DNA of 64,000 nucleotides from Affinibrenneria salicis. GTDB taxonomy: Bacteria > Pseudomonadota > Gammaproteobacteria > Enterobacterales > Enterobacteriaceae. Location of the stretch: contig NZ_VYKJ01000017.1 of assembly GCF_008710095.1 (NCBI RefSeq), positions 1 to 64,000 of the forward strand, read 5' to 3'. The notes beneath the pieces were generated by a model that did not search any database, was not told the DNA's origin, and saw only the letters and a list, made by a program, of their open reading frames with translations. How positions within the stretch are numbered: position 1 is the first letter of the stretch; every line of letters begins with the position of its first letter. The position numbers and the translations under genes are program-made. Of the stretch, positions 62,771 to 64,000 are shown piece after piece.

Positions 62771-63973
62771 ATGCAATTGCTCGGGCACCTGCTGGATTCA
62801 GTTAAACCCTCTGCCACGCTGGAGATAACCCGGCAGGCCGCGGAGATGCGACGCAACGGTATTGACGTCATCAGTCTGTCTCAAGGCGAGCCGGACTTTC
62901 AGACGCCAGAGCATATTAATGCGGCGGCGCGCGAAGCGATCGGCCAGGGGCTGACAAAATACACCGACGTTGACGGTACGCCCGAACTGAAGGCGGCGGT
63001 CGCGCGTAAATTCGAGCGTGATAACGGTCTGGTCTATGATCGATCCGAAATCAGCGTCGGTACCGGCGGTAAACAGATTATTTTCAACGCCATGCTGGCG
63101 ACGCTGGATCCCGGTGATGAAGTCATTATTCCGGCGCCGTACTGGGTATCCTACCCGGATATGGTGCGGCTGGCGGGCGGCACGCCGGTGAGTGTTAGCT
63201 GCGGTGAGAAGCAAGGGTTCAGGCTGAGGCCGGAACAGTTAGAGTTGGCGATTACGCCGCGAACCAAATGGCTGATTCTCAATTCGCCGGGCAATCCGAC
63301 GGGCGCCGGTTATAGCGCGGAGGAACTGCGTCACTTAGGCGAGGTATTGCTGGCGCATCCGCAGGTGTATGTTCTGTCCGACGATATGTATGAGCACCTG
63401 TGCTATGACGGGTGGACGTTCGTCAACATCGCCGCGGAAGTTCCGGCATTGCGCGAACGTACGCTGACTGTCAATGGCGTATCCAAAGCCTATGCAATGA
63501 CCGGCTGGCGTATTGGTTATGCCGGCGGGCCGAAAAAATTGATTGCCGCGATGGCGACGATCCAATCACAAAGCACCAGCAACCCCTGCTCGATTGCCCA
63601 GGCCGCCGCTCGTGCGGCTCTTGATGGCCCGATGGATTTTCTCGCGCCGCGTAATGAGACATTCCGTCAGCGTCGAGACTTGTGCCTGAAAAGTTTTAAT
63701 GCGACGCCGGGATTATCCTGTCTGCGTCCGGAAGGCGCGTTTTACCTGTTTCCGTCCTGCCGCGGCCTGTTCGGCCGCACCACGCCGCATGGCGTTCTGC
63801 TGCAAAATGATCTGGACGTTTGTCGTTATCTGCTTGAACAGGCCCAGGTTGCCGTGGTGCCCGGCAGCGCTTTCGGCTATGAAGGCCATTTCCGCATCTC
63901 TTTCGCAACAGCGACAGAGAAACTTGAACGCGCATGTGAACGTATTCATCAGGCGTGCAGCCAACTGAATTGA
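62771..63973 (+). CDS. Class I PLP-dependent aminotransferase
   Basis: This 400-residue fold-type I enzyme shows SQGEPDFQTPEHI, the NSPGNPTG substrate/PLP motif, and the Schiff-base lysine in NGVSKAYAMTGWRIGYA. It resembles the aspartate/aromatic aminotransferases of the AspC Ib group (as in Rhizobium and Thermus) more than enterobacterial AspC. The ATG at 62771 is 7 bases from AAGGGG; the ATG at 62765 lies only one base from it. A divergent LysR gene suggests regulation by an amino acid or keto acid. Substrate not determined. Confidence 0.9.
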   Translation: MQLLGHLLDSVKPSATLEITRQAAEMRRNGIDVISLSQGEPDFQTPEHINAAAREAIGQGLTKYTDVDGTPELKAAVARKFERDNGLVYDRSEISVGTGGKQIIFNAMLATLDPGDEVIIPAPYWVSYPDMVRLAGGTPVSVSCGEKQGFRLRPEQLELAITPRTKWLILNSPGNPTGAGYSAEELRHLGEVLLAHPQVYVLSDDMYEHLCYDGWTFVNIAAEVPALRERTLTVNGVSKAYAMTGWRIGYAGGPKKLIAAMATIQSQSTSNPCSIAQAAARAALDGPMDFLAPRNETFRQRRDLCLKSFNATPGLSCLRPEGAFYLFPSCRGLFGRTTPHGVLLQNDLDVCRYLLEQAQVAVVPGSAFGYEGHFRISFATATEKLERACERIHQACSQLN

Positions 63974-63987
63974 TAAGGGGAAGACAG

Positions 63988-64000
63988 ATGGATTTAGGCA
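63988..64000 (+). CDS. Start of a downstream gene, cut by the window
   Basis: ATG at 63988 follows AAGGGGA by a suitable distance, 14 bp after the aminotransferase stop. Only four codons (MDLG) are visible. It is probably in the same operon. Confidence 0.5.

Overview
The window is a chromosomal stretch from a gammaproteobacterium of the order Enterobacterales. From purL to guaA the gene order largely follows the E. coli block purL-glmY-glrK-qseG-glrR-glnB, glyA-hcaT, suhB-trmJ-iscR-iscS, pepB-sseB-sseA-yfhM-pbpC-ndk-rlmN-rodZ-ispG-hisS-yfgM-bamB-der-yfgJ-xseA-guaBA. Most proteins can be aligned over their full length with remembered E. coli proteins. The DNA looks GC-rich. A LapA/LapD/LapG adhesin locus, a PilW gene and an emfourin-protealysin pair suggest a Pectobacteriaceae- or Serratia-like lineage rather than Escherichia; this placement is inference.

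Layout. (1) 1-7177: the C-terminal part of a giant type I secreted RTX adhesin, a small conserved gene, and, on the opposite strand, lapD and lapG, which control adhesin release in response to c-di-GMP. (2) 7395-14351: pgpC, tadA, mltF and purL, the last with a clear PurR box. (3) 14477-18850: the glmY small RNA with a sigma54 promoter and three GlrR boxes, followed by glrK-qseG-glrR. (4) 18960-24580: glnB, an SH3-like protein gene, glyA, hcaT, and a DUF1007/NicO metal transport pair. (5) 24674-31874: suhB, trmJ, a reduced isc locus (iscR and iscS only), pepB, sseB and sseA. (6) 32179-50154: a bacterial alpha-2-macroglobulin with its PBP1C, then ndk, rlmN, pilW, rodZ, ispG, hisS, yfgM, bamB, der and yfgJ. 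(7) 50394-57433: a PEBP-family protein, emfourin-protealysin, xseA, guaB and guaA. (8) 57470-60500: an AT-richer degraded island at the guaA 3' end, with an integrase fragment, a cold-shock-domain protein, two short inverted-repeat elements and yaiL. (9) 60724-64000: two related LysR regulators and a divergent class I aminotransferase.

The most unusual feature is the isc locus. IscR, its two type 1 operators and an otherwise normal IscS are present. The next gene is pepB, so iscU, iscA, hscB, hscA, fdx and iscX are missing here, and the IscS C-terminal tail used to contact IscU is replaced. The iscR-iscS spacer is also long (416 bp). This suggests that Fe-S assembly relies on another system such as Suf, while IscS persists for other sulfur transfer.

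Shared regulation is visible in several places: PurR-type boxes at purL, glyA and guaBA; a GlrK/GlrR loop that drives glmY; and IscR autoregulation.
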